Below, piece after piece: positions 1 to 6,010 of a stretch of 7,122 nucleotides of DNA (position 1 is its first letter; each line of letters opens with the position of its first letter). The stretch lies in NCBI GenBank assembly GCA_018822065.1, contig JAHJKV010000414.1:1-7122 (forward strand), written 5' to 3'. Position numbers and translations under genes: made by a program. Below the pieces are notes generated by a model. That model ran no database searches, was not told the DNA's origin, and saw only the letters and a program-made list of their open reading frames with translations. The stretch comes from Pseudomonadota bacterium. GTDB lineage: Bacteria > Desulfobacterota > Desulfovibrionia > Desulfovibrionales > Desulfovibrionaceae.

Positions 1-80
1 ATATCCATATGGTCCACCCGGAGCACCTCGCGGCCACCATGCTCCTGGACCACGTCGCGGAGTTCATACAGGGCGCTCAT
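1..80 (-). CDS. tupC: Tungstate ABC transporter ATP-binding protein, N-terminal fragment
   Basis: Only the first 26 codons lie in the window; the gene runs off the left edge. The peptide starts MSALYELRDVVQEHGG and continues REVLRVDHMD, the usual first two beta strands of an ABC ATPase before the Walker A loop, which would lie outside the window. The ATG overlaps the TGA of the upstream permease gene by four bases (ATGA), a sign of translational coupling. By position it should be the ATPase that powers tungstate import through the TupB permease from the cytoplasmic side. No catalytic motif is visible, so the assignment rests on the start pattern and the operon order tupA-tupB-tupC, which is standard for this transporter. 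Confidence 0.8.
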   Translation of the reverse strand, partial: MSALYELRDVVQEHGGREVLRVDHMD

Positions 81-772
81 TTCCCGGCCCTCCTGCGTAA
101 CATCGAGGTCAGCAGGTTGACCCCGAATGCCACGACCAGCAGAACAAGCCCCAGGGCAATGCCCATGGCAAACTCGCCTTTGCCGGTCTCAAGGGCAATG
201 GCCGTGGTGATCGTCCGGGTATGCCACTTGATGTTGCCGCCGATCATCATGGAGATGCCGATCTCGGACACGATGCGGCCATAGGCGGCCACGGCAGCCA
301 GGGCAATGGCAAACCGGGCCTCGGAGAGCGTGGTCAGAAATATCTGTTTCCGGTTCGCCCCCAGGGTCATCAGGGTATGGCTCAACCGCTCGTCCAGCCC
401 TTCCACGGCCGTGGCAGTCATAGCCACCACGATGGGCAGGCCAAGGACGGTCTGGCCAAGGGCGATGCCGGGGATGGTGAAGAGCAGGCCCAGGGAGCCC
501 AGGGGGCCATGGCGAGTGAGGAAGGCATAGACCAGCAGGCCGATGACCACGGTGGGCACGCAGAGCATGGTGTCTGTGAAGCTGCGGACCGCTCGTCTGC
601 CTGGAAAATCATAATGACCCAGCAAGAAACCCAGGGGAGCACCGAGGATCAGGCTGGCCAAGATGGACAGGGTCGAGGCCGAAACCGTAGCGCCCATAGC
701 AGAATAGGTCTCTGCATTGCCATGAAGCAGGAGATACAGGGCCTTGACCACCCCTTCAGCCAGATAATCCAT
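77..772 (-). CDS. tupB: Tungstate ABC transporter permease TupB
   Basis: A 231-residue integral membrane protein, the usual size for TupB. Hydrophobic segments lie at about residues 26-52, 68-86, 98-122, 152-178 and 201-224. A cytoplasmic coupling loop of the ABC permease (EAA-loop) type lies around residues 125-150, with the conserved Gly in TLGANRKQIF. It would form the inner-membrane channel that passes tungstate delivered by the periplasmic protein TupA, using ATP hydrolysed by TupC. The ATG at 772 has a GAGG ribosome binding site five bases upstream. The gene follows tupA after a 66-bp gap containing a strong stem-loop and overlaps tupC by four bases. A molybdate or sulfate permease of the same fold is the alternative, but the adjacent TupA makes tungstate the best call. 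Confidence 0.9.
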   Translation of the reverse strand: MDYLAEGVVKALYLLLHGNAETYSAMGATVSASTLSILASLILGAPLGFLLGHYDFPGRRAVRSFTDTMLCVPTVVIGLLVYAFLTRHGPLGSLGLLFTIPGIALGQTVLGLPIVVAMTATAVEGLDERLSHTLMTLGANRKQIFLTTLSEARFAIALAAVAAYGRIVSEIGISMMIGGNIKWHTRTITTAIALETGKGEFAMGIALGLVLLVVAFGVNLLTSMLRRRAGK

Positions 773-792
773 CCCTACCTCGTCGTTGATGG

Positions 793-831
793 TTCAGCGG
801 CGGTGCCTTTTCTCGGGGCACCGCCGCTGAA
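793..831 (-). promoter_or_regulatory. Intercistronic stem-loop between tupA and tupB
   Basis: A perfect 15-bp inverted repeat: arms 793-807 and 817-831, nine-base loop, GC-rich (core CAGCGGCGGTGCC). It starts eight bases after the tupA stop codon. On the operon (minus) strand it is not followed by a T run, so it does not look like a full intrinsic terminator. In operons of binding-protein transporters such hairpins typically protect the 3' end of the binding-protein message or cause partial termination, giving more TupA than TupB/TupC. That role is inferred; the stem itself is directly visible. Confidence 0.8.
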
Positions 832-838
832 GATTATA

Positions 839-1657
839 TTATTTCGCGTTGGGAATGAAGAGCGGCTTACCGAGCAACTTGAAGTCGGCGATGGCCTTCT
901 GGGCAGCGGGCGTAACGATCCAGTCCATGTACTTCAGTGCCATGGCGTTGTTCACGGCCGGGCAATGCGCCGGGGCCACGGCCATGACCGAATACTGGTT
1001 GAAAAGGGCTTCGTCGCCCTCGGAAATAATGACAAGAGGCATGCTGTCCGGATGAGTGGACTCGAACTTGATCCAGGTACCGCGGTCAGTCATGGAATAA
1101 ATGCCCTTCTCGCCAGCCACGTTCAGGGTGGCGATCATGCCCTGGCCAGTCTCGACGTACCATTCAACCTTGATTGGGGTCGCGATGCCAGCACCCGCCC
1201 AGAGGGAAAGCTCTTTCTTGTTGGTGCCGGAGTTGTCGCCGCGACTGGCAAAACCGGCCTTGGCAGCGGCGATGGCCTTGAGGGCATTCGCAGCAGTCAT
1301 ACCCTTGACCTTGGCCGGGTCAGCCTCGGGGCCGACAATCACGAAATCATTGTACATGACCAGACGACGGTCTTCGCCAAACCCGGCATCGACAAATTTT
1401 ATCTCCGAATCCGGGGCATGGACCATGAGCACGTCCACATCGCAGTTTTCACCCATGGCCAGGGCCTTGCCTGTGCCGACTGCGGTCCATTTGAGTTCCA
1501 CGCCGGTATCGGCCTGGAAGATGGGGGCCAGGTAATCCAGCAACCCGGTATTGTCCGTGCTGGTGGTGGTGGCCATCATCACCGTATCGCCCGCCAGGGC
1601 AGCTGTAGTCATCAACAACATCAGGGCCAGCGTCAGACCCGCAATCACTTGTTTCAT
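839..1657 (-). CDS. tupA: Tungstate-binding periplasmic protein TupA
   Basis: A 272-residue periplasmic substrate-binding protein. The start at 1657 is chosen because AGAGGTGA lies six bases upstream and a normal signal peptide follows (MKQ, hydrophobic core, likely cleavage after Ala22 in TAALA/GD); the longer 282-residue form would bury the ribosome site. TupA hallmarks are present in order: TTTS at 30-33 inside ATTTSTDNTGLLDYLAP, VGTGKAL at 60-66, VDVLMVHAP at 74-82, SRGDNSGTNKKE at 138-149, GQGM at 171-174 and TDRGTW at 190-195. In this family the TTTS segment and the Arg of SRGD help bind the oxyanion. The protein would capture tungstate with high affinity for tungsten enzymes such as formate dehydrogenase. 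It is the first gene of the operon, with its own promoter. A molybdate-only ModA is unlikely given the TTTS signature. Confidence 0.94.
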   Translation of the reverse strand: MKQVIAGLTLALMLLMTTAALAGDTVMMATTTSTDNTGLLDYLAPIFQADTGVELKWTAVGTGKALAMGENCDVDVLMVHAPDSEIKFVDAGFGEDRRLVMYNDFVIVGPEADPAKVKGMTAANALKAIAAAKAGFASRGDNSGTNKKELSLWAGAGIATPIKVEWYVETGQGMIATLNVAGEKGIYSMTDRGTWIKFESTHPDSMPLVIISEGDEALFNQYSVMAVAPAHCPAVNNAMALKYMDWIVTPAAQKAIADFKLLGKPLFIPNAK

Positions 1658-1677
1658 ACCATTCACCTCTTTTGATT

Positions 1678-1701
1678 TAATATGCATACAAAAACATATT
1701 A
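1678..1701 (-). promoter_or_regulatory. Palindromic operator candidate at the tupA transcription start
   Basis: A perfect inverted repeat TAATATG-N10-CATATTA (arms 1678-1684 and 1695-1701). It begins two bases downstream of the predicted -10 element and covers the expected start site at about 1696, the position where a repressor would block transcription. Tungstate or molybdate-sensing regulators (TunR in sulfate reducers, ModE elsewhere) control such operons, but no regulator gene is in the window and the match to a known motif was not checked. Confidence 0.5.
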
Positions 1702-1702
1702 G

Positions 1703-1731
1703 TTTCTACTGTGGGCAATACTTCAAGTCAA
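1703..1731 (-). promoter_or_regulatory. Sigma-70-type promoter of the tup operon
   Basis: Reading the minus strand, -35 TTGACT (1731-1726, five of six consensus bases), a 17-base spacer and -10 TAGAAA (1708-1703, four of six). The implied start is near 1696, giving a leader of about 40 bases before the tupA ATG with its ribosome site at 1670-1663. The spacing is ideal and the site lies where a promoter is needed; there is no experimental support. Confidence 0.6.
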
Positions 1732-1827
1732 CCGTGGAGTGACCACACCGCGATTCAGCACCACAAAGAGGAGCCCATTGCCAACAAACAGCAAGAAGTG
1801 TAATCTTTGGCAGGGAGTTAGCACAAA

Positions 1828-3477
1828 ATGACTACATCGATCCTTTTGGCGTTTTTTGGTGGTCTCGGCCTGTTCTTGCTCGGCATGCGCATGATGACCA
1901 GCGGCCTGAGTCTTGCCGCGGGTCGCCACCTGCGCAAGATTCTGGGGAAATGGACCAAGACCCCGCTTCGCGGCCTCTTTTCCGGGTTCATGATCACCGC
2001 CCTGGTGCAGTCCTCCAGCGCGGTTACCGTAGCAGTCATCGGGTTTGTCAACGCGGGCCTGCTCAAGCTCTCCCATTCCGTTGGGGTGATTTACGGTTCG
2101 AACATCGGCACCACTGTGACCGGTTGGCTCGTGGCCGTTGTCGGTCTTTATGTGGACGTCAAGGTCCTGGCCTTGCCACTCATCGGCTTTGGCGCGGTCT
2201 TGCACCTTACTGGCAACGACACCCGGCGCGAGCCCCTTGGCGATGCCATGGCCGGCTTCGGTCTGTTTTTCCTTGGCATTGAAGTGCTCCAGAGCGCGTT
2301 TCACGGTCTGGAAGCAGGCATCGACATCACCTCGCTTGCAAGCATGGGAGCCTGGACTATTCCCGTATTCCTGGCCGTGGGCACCGGCCTGACGTTTCTC
2401 ATGCAATCCTCAAGCGCTGCCATGGCCCTGGTACTCACCGCTGCTCTGTCCGGAATCATTGACGTCAATACCGCTGCCGCTGCCGTCATCGGCACCAACA
2501 TCGGAACCACCTCCACTGCCGCATTCTCGGTCCTTGGAGCCACCACAGGTGCCAAAAAAGTCGCTGCCGCCCACATTATCTTCAATCTCGTCACCGCCCT
2601 GGTCGCCCTGCTCAGCCTGCCCTTCATGCTCAAACTGGTTGATTTCATCCAGGTAAGCCTGCACATGGGACACGACCCGGCCATGACCCTGGCCCTTTTC
2701 CACACCACCTTCAACATCATTGGCGTGATCCTTTTTCTGCCCTTCTCCCGCATACTGGTCCACTTTCTCGACCGCACTATCGGCCGAAGGGAACTGGAGC
2801 TTTCCAAGCCCAAATACCTGGACAAGAACGTGCTCTCTCAACCACACCTCGCCCTGGATGCCCTGTTCATGGAACTGGGACGTACGGGTGATATGACCCG
2901 CAACCTGGTGCGCAACGCCATCCGGGCCGATTTCCGCATGAATGCCCTGAACAACGAGCGGCAGGCTCTGGATGGGTTGGTGCTCACCATCCGCGCCTTC
3001 ACCACCAAGCTCCAGGAGGCGGGGATGACCGAGAACGCCTCACAAATGCTTACCAGCGGCCTGCGCGTCACCCAGTATGAAATGGCGGTGAGCGAGATCA
3101 TTCGGGAGCTGTCACGCTCTCCAGGCCGGGACATCAAGACCCACGGCAAGACCATGACTGCCGAAGAGGATTTCAAGAACGCCTGCATCCATCTGCTGAA
3201 TATGGCCGATGCTCCGTGCATGCCTGAATTCGATGAACTGCAAAGTCTGCTCATTGAGCTTGGGCAATCCTACCAGACCCTCAAGCTGGAACTCTTGCGC
3301 GATGGCACCGAGGGCAAACTGGAAATGGAAGACATGGCCCACCGCCTGGAGTTCTTCTCACGCACGAGGCGCATGGTGGAACAGGCAATCAAGGCGGTTA
3401 CTCACTGGGTGAGCATGAAAGACTCGGGCATGGCTTGTGAAAGTCGGTCCCACGACGCGGAACATGAGGCCGCTTGA
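1828..3477 (+). CDS. Na+/phosphate cotransporter family protein with PhoU-like C-terminal domain
   Basis: A 549-residue membrane protein of the Na/Pi-cotransporter (NptA/PNaS) family. The membrane part (about residues 1-315) holds the two inverted repeats typical of the family: QSSS at 61-64 and again at 193-196, each followed by a GxNIGTT motif (GSNIGTT 90-96, GTNIGTT 222-228). These paired motifs form the sodium and phosphate path in known members. Residues from about 340 to 530 are hydrophilic and helical, matching the PhoU-like domain attached to many bacterial members; it may sense or limit phosphate flux on the cytoplasmic side. A GGGAG ribosome site lies ten bases before the ATG. The gene is divergent from the tup operon with 170 bp between start codons. 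Phosphate is the family substrate, but uptake versus export cannot be decided from sequence. Confidence 0.9.
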   Translation: MTTSILLAFFGGLGLFLLGMRMMTSGLSLAAGRHLRKILGKWTKTPLRGLFSGFMITALVQSSSAVTVAVIGFVNAGLLKLSHSVGVIYGSNIGTTVTGWLVAVVGLYVDVKVLALPLIGFGAVLHLTGNDTRREPLGDAMAGFGLFFLGIEVLQSAFHGLEAGIDITSLASMGAWTIPVFLAVGTGLTFLMQSSSAAMALVLTAALSGIIDVNTAAAAVIGTNIGTTSTAAFSVLGATTGAKKVAAAHIIFNLVTALVALLSLPFMLKLVDFIQVSLHMGHDPAMTLALFHTTFNIIGVILFLPFSRILVHFLDRTIGRRELELSKPKYLDKNVLSQPHLALDALFMELGRTGDMTRNLVRNAIRADFRMNALNNERQALDGLVLTIRAFTTKLQEAGMTENASQMLTSGLRVTQYEMAVSEIIRELSRSPGRDIKTHGKTMTAEEDFKNACIHLLNMADAPCMPEFDELQSLLIELGQSYQTLKLELLRDGTEGKLEMEDMAHRLEFFSRTRRMVEQAIKAVTHWVSMKDSGMACESRSHDAEHEAA

Positions 3478-3503
3478 CTTTACTTTCTTATTGCGAATTA
3501 TAT
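3474..3503 (+). promoter_or_regulatory. Promoter for the MBL-rhodanese gene
   Basis: -35 TTGACT (3474-3479, overlapping the stop codon of the transporter gene) and an AT-rich -10 region; the best hexamers are TTATAT (3498-3503, spacer 18) or TATATC (3499-3504, spacer 19). The -10 match is modest. The implied start near 3510 gives a leader of about 45 bases. There is no terminator between the two genes, so readthrough from the transporter gene is also possible. Confidence 0.42.
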
Positions 3504-3507
3504 CGCA
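3492..3507 (+). promoter_or_regulatory. Inverted repeat around the -10 region, candidate operator
   Basis: TGCGA-N6-TCGCA, perfect five-base arms at 3492-3496 and 3503-3507, with the AT-rich loop ATTATA coinciding with the predicted -10. A second, outer pair ATTGC (3490-3494) and GCAAT (3515-3519) overlaps it. A dimeric repressor bound here would occlude RNA polymerase. Related persulfide-oxidising genes are often controlled by sulfide- or persulfide-sensing repressors; which family would act here is unknown. Confidence 0.4.
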
Positions 3508-3556
3508 TATGGCAGCAATTATTACTCAAAATTTCCCATTCTCTTGAGAGGTCCAT

Positions 3557-4849
3557 ATGTTTTTCCAGCAGATTATCGCCGATGGATTAGGGTGTTTTTC
3601 CTATATGATAGGTTGCCCCAGATCTGGAACCATGGCCGTTGTTGACCCTCGGAGAGACGTGCAGGTTTATCTCGACACGGCCCGTGAACATGGCATGCGC
3701 ATCACGCATGTCATCGACACCCATATCCATGCGGACCATGTCACCGGAGCCCACGAGTTGCGAGCCACCACGGGCGCGGACCTCTGTATGTATTCCAGTT
3801 CACCGGTTACCTTCAAATTTCACGCCCTCCAGGAGGGCGACACCCTTGAATTCGGCGTAGCTCGCATCCAGGTGCTGCACTCGCCGGGTCATACGCCCGA
3901 TGCGCTTTCCCTGCTGGTGACCGACACCTCCCGCAGCCAGGACCCCTGGATGCTGCTGACCGGCGATGTGCTCTTCGTGGGGGACATTGGCCGACCGGAC
4001 CTGGCTGGCAGCGAGGCCCTGGAGGAGCAGGTAGCCAATCTCTGGCACACCTTGTACGAAAAATTCGCAGCCTATCCCGCCCACCTGGAGGTCTATCCTG
4101 CCCACGGCATGGGTTCGCTCTGTGGCCGGGGCATGAGCTCCAAGCCTTCCTCCACCCTGGGATTTGAGCGGGCGTCCAACCCCATGCTTGGCTATCCCGA
4201 TTTTCAATCCTTCCGGACCGAGATGACTCGCGCCTTTCCGGCCCGTCCCAAGAGCTTCACCCACATCATCGAAACCAATCGGACTGGAGTGCCACTCCTG
4301 GAGTGCTGTCCGTCAGAAAAAGCCCTGTCCGTCGATTCCTTCGAAAAGCTCATTGATTCTGGAGCCGTGGTCATCGACACCCGCGACGCCTCGGCCTATG
4401 GCGGCTACCACATCCCCGGCTCCATCAATATCGGCTTTGAAAAACAGCTGGCCAACTGGGTGGGCATGGTGGTGGAGCCGACTGCGGACCTGCTGCTCGT
4501 GACCGAAAACCGCAACAATTACGAGGACATGGTCGTGGAACTGCGGCGCATCGGATATGATAGGGTGTTCGGCTACCTGAACGGCGGAGTGGGCACCTGG
4601 CTCTATTCGGGCCGTCCCCTGGAGCGGCTGGACCAGCTCTCCGTGCATCAACTCAAGGAACAACTGCATGCCGCTGAACCGCCCCATCTGCTGGATGTGC
4701 GCACCCCTTCCGAACGAGATGCGGGCTTCATCGCCGGGTCGATCCATCTGACGTTGGCCGAGGTGCTGGCGGGCAAATTCGACCTGCCTCCTCAAGAGAC
4801 CACCGTGCTTTACTGCGGCGGCGGCTATCGCTCCAACATCGCTGCCTAA
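3557..4849 (+). CDS. MBL-fold persulfide dioxygenase-like protein with two rhodanese domains, truncated at its C terminus
   Basis: A 430-residue open frame starting at an ATG with GAGAGG five bases upstream. Domain 1 (about 1-240) is a metallo-beta-lactamase fold of the ETHE1/CstB persulfide dioxygenase group: HIHADH at 56-61, His112 in SPGHTPD, Asp137 in LTGD and His183 in PAHG; His56, His112 and Asp137 correspond to the iron ligands of that group. Domain 2 (about 255-355) is a rhodanese fold without the catalytic Cys (VTENRN at 315-320), as in CstB-type proteins. Domain 3 (from about 362) is a rhodanese with catalytic Cys420 in YCGGGYRSN. The frame stops ten residues after this Cys, at a TAA inside the domain, removing the final helix and its LAGGYLAW element, which lies in frame downstream. 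Family role: oxidation and transfer of persulfide sulfur in the cytoplasm. Activity of domain 3 is doubtful here. Confidence 0.88.
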   Translation: MFFQQIIADGLGCFSYMIGCPRSGTMAVVDPRRDVQVYLDTAREHGMRITHVIDTHIHADHVTGAHELRATTGADLCMYSSSPVTFKFHALQEGDTLEFGVARIQVLHSPGHTPDALSLLVTDTSRSQDPWMLLTGDVLFVGDIGRPDLAGSEALEEQVANLWHTLYEKFAAYPAHLEVYPAHGMGSLCGRGMSSKPSSTLGFERASNPMLGYPDFQSFRTEMTRAFPARPKSFTHIIETNRTGVPLLECCPSEKALSVDSFEKLIDSGAVVIDTRDASAYGGYHIPGSINIGFEKQLANWVGMVVEPTADLLLVTENRNNYEDMVVELRRIGYDRVFGYLNGGVGTWLYSGRPLERLDQLSVHQLKEQLHAAEPPHLLDVRTPSERDAGFIAGSIHLTLAEVLAGKFDLPPQETTVLYCGGGYRSNIAA

Positions 4850-4939
4850 GCCCTCAAGGCCCAGGGCTACGCCCAGGCCATATCCCTGGCCGGAGGCTAC
4901 TTGGCCTGGACCAGGGCCGGACTGCCGGTGCAATCCTGA
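4850..4939 (+). pseudogene. Disconnected C-terminal end of the rhodanese domain after an in-frame TAA
   Basis: The 29 codons after the TAA at 4847-4849 stay in the same frame and encode ALKAQGYAQA followed by ISLAGGYLAW and TRAGLPVQS, then TGA. This is the standard rhodanese C-terminal helix and closing segment (LAGG..AW...GLPV). With it the protein would be 460 residues, in line with the family. No start codon or ribosome site serves this piece alone. A single change such as TCA (Ser) to TAA would explain the break. Confidence 0.85.
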
Positions 4940-4956
4940 ACCACTCCCGACACACA

Positions 4957-4981
4957 AGCCCCCGCCTGGGGGCTTTTTTTT
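4957..4981 (+). terminator. Rho-independent terminator of the MBL-rhodanese gene
   Basis: Perfect stem AGCCCCC (4957-4963) / GGGGGCT (4968-4974) with four-base loop GCCT, running into eight T residues (4974-4981). It lies 17 bases after the TGA at 4937-4939 and more than 100 bases after the TAA at 4849, which supports 4939 as the ancestral end of the gene. Confidence 0.93.
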
Positions 4982-4992
4982 CGTCCCAGCCC

Positions 4993-5020
4993 TAAAGATA
5001 TCGCTAAACCTTGCCGATAA
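4993..5020 (+). promoter_or_regulatory. Sigma-28 (FliA) type flagellar promoter
   Basis: TAAA (4993-4996), 16-base spacer, GCCGATAA (5013-5020). The -10 element matches the enterobacterial FliA consensus at all eight bases; the spacing is one base longer than the usual 15 between TAAA and GCCGATAA. Transcription would start near 5027, giving a 40-base leader before the ATG at 5067. The position directly between a terminator and a gene start makes chance unlikely. Confidence 0.72.
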
Positions 5021-5066
5021 GAGGTACGAAAAGGCATAAATATTTGGCGTCCTACTGGGAGGCGGC

Positions 5067-5510
5067 ATGGTTTCTTCAATAAATACGGGTATTGCCAATT
5101 TTGCCGGGTTCATCGGCAACGCTCCCGCCTCTCCCCAAAGTGCGCGGGGGGAGAGCGCGACCGATGGCCGTCCCCGTTCTGAAGAAGTTGCCGTCTCCCA
5201 GGCCAATTCACCGTTGTTCGACCAAAAGGTCCAGACACAGGACCTCAACGTGGCGGCCCGCGCCGCCACCACCGAACTGGCCGCCCGCCTTGACCAGCTC
5301 CCCCGCGAGCAGGACACGGCACCCCAGGCCCAGAACGGATCGCAGTCGCAGCTCGTCGCCGACCCCTCCCTGGAGCGAACCAGGGTGCAGCAGTCGGAAG
5401 ACACCTCGGAAAACAAAAACTTCAAGCGCAATGACGCCCGCAGGGCTCGCGAAGCGTATCAGGCCCAGACGCACGAGGCTCCCGAGAGCCGGATGCAGTT
5501 GGCTGTCTAG
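5067..5510 (+). CDS. Hypothetical 147-residue hydrophilic protein, probable flagellar-regulon member
   Basis: Not recognised as a named family. The ATG is preceded by GGGAGG seven bases upstream. The N terminus (MVSSINTGIANFAGFIG) is mildly hydrophobic and could form a short amphipathic helix. The remainder is rich in Gln, Ala, Arg, Glu and Ser, with no Cys or Trp. A probable helix spans about residues 58-78 (LNVAARAATTELAARLDQL) and a charged stretch about 117-130 (KNFKRNDARRAREA). There is no signal peptide, clear membrane span or enzyme motif, and much of it is likely disordered. The upstream sigma-28-type promoter points to late flagellar or chemotaxis function, for example a filament-associated or motility accessory protein; this is inference from regulation only. 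It is convergent with the GHKL kinase gene. The overlapping open frames (5092-5601 plus, 5208-5579 minus) have no comparable start signals. Confidence 0.75.
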   Translation: MVSSINTGIANFAGFIGNAPASPQSARGESATDGRPRSEEVAVSQANSPLFDQKVQTQDLNVAARAATTELAARLDQLPREQDTAPQAQNGSQSQLVADPSLERTRVQQSEDTSENKNFKRNDARRAREAYQAQTHEAPESRMQLAV

Positions 5511-5538
5511 CCTCTCCACCCTCGCTGCCCCAAAGCTC

Positions 5539-5569
5539 GGCGCACGGCAAGAAAGCCATGTGCCCTTTT
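5539..5569 (+). terminator. Possible terminator between convergent genes
   Basis: Imperfect 10-bp stem GGCGCACGGC (5539-5548) / GCCATGTGCC (5555-5564) with loop AAGAAA, containing one G-U pair and one C-A mismatch, followed by CTTTT. It lies about 30 bases after the stop of the plus-strand gene and just beyond the end of the minus-strand kinase gene at 5579, so it could serve either. The T run is short. Confidence 0.4.
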
Positions 5570-5578
5570 CCCCGTTCA

Positions 5579-5992
5579 TTATGAAAGTTGTTTGCGGATG
5601 ACCAAACGGTTGCCCTTCTCGTTGAAGGACAGATAGTCGGCATAGTGATGGATGATATAAAGCCCCCGACCAGATTCACAGCTAGGGTCCGGGAGTGTGA
5701 ACTCCCAGTTGCGCCATTCCCAGCCAGCCCCCTCGTCCTCGACTGAGATCGTCAACTGCTGCGGACCGATGGCCAGTTCCAGGTGCACGGCACGTTCCGG
5801 CCTGATGCCGTTTCCATGAATCACTGCGTTATTGATCGCCTCGCGGCATATCAAGGCCACATCGAAGGCGATGGAGCGCATCCCACGCAGCAACAGAAAA
5901 TCCCGGATTTCGGAACTGGCCCGGCTGATGGATTGCAGCTCCGAGCAAAAGTGCAATTTCAGGCTGTCCTCGAGTATGAGACGCGTGAACAT
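5579..5992 (-). CDS. Anti-sigma-factor-type serine kinase (RsbW/SpoIIAB-like, GHKL ATPase)
   Basis: A 137-residue single-domain protein, the normal length for this family. The ATP-binding motifs are all present: N box EAINNAVIHGN at 51-61 with the catalytic Glu51 and Asn55, G1 box VEDEGAGW at 84-91, and G2 box SGRGLYII at 107-114. Family members bind either a sigma factor or, by phosphorylating a Ser on an STAS anti-anti-sigma protein, are released from it (partner switching). No sigma factor or STAS gene is in the window, so the partner is unknown. The ATG at 5992 has GGGGAAGG seven bases upstream, inside the 18-base gap after the preceding gene, so the two form an operon. In delta-proteobacteria such kinases can also act in response-regulator phosphatase pathways rather than on sigma factors. 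Confidence 0.87.
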   Translation of the reverse strand: MFTRLILEDSLKLHFCSELQSISRASSEIRDFLLLRGMRSIAFDVALICREAINNAVIHGNGIRPERAVHLELAIGPQQLTISVEDEGAGWEWRNWEFTLPDPSCESGRGLYIIHHYADYLSFNEKGNRLVIRKQLS

Positions 5993-6010
5993 GGGCAGCC
6001 TTCCCCTGGC

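Noticed and set aside
221..1675. A 484-residue open frame on the plus strand across the tup genes.
   Set aside because: It is antisense to two genes with clear family motifs and runs through the intergenic hairpin. Its product is rich in His, Gly and Gln with no recognisable domain, as expected from a GC-rich antisense frame.
1778..1806. A promoter for the phosphate transporter gene: TTGCCA, 17 bases, TAATCT.
   Set aside because: The -10 matches at only three positions, and the start near 1813 would leave a 15-base leader beginning inside the ribosome binding site.
1723..2406. A 227-residue minus-strand open frame over the start of the phosphate transporter gene.
   Set aside because: It overlaps the conserved QSSS and GxNIGTT region on the other strand and has no recognisable family.
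4847..4849. Recoding of the TAA as an amino acid.
   Set aside because: Selenocysteine uses UGA and pyrrolysine UAG; no SECIS-like need exists and the aligned residue in the family is typically an ordinary one such as Ser.
3557..4849. Loss of the catalytic Cys in the middle rhodanese domain as a novel defect.
   Set aside because: A Cys-less middle rhodanese domain is already known in CstB-type MBL-rhodanese proteins.
4313..5431. A 372-residue minus-strand open frame spanning the end of the MBL-rhodanese gene, its terminator and the next gene.
   Set aside because: It crosses a strong terminator and promoter, overlaps a gene with catalytic motifs, and shows no domain.
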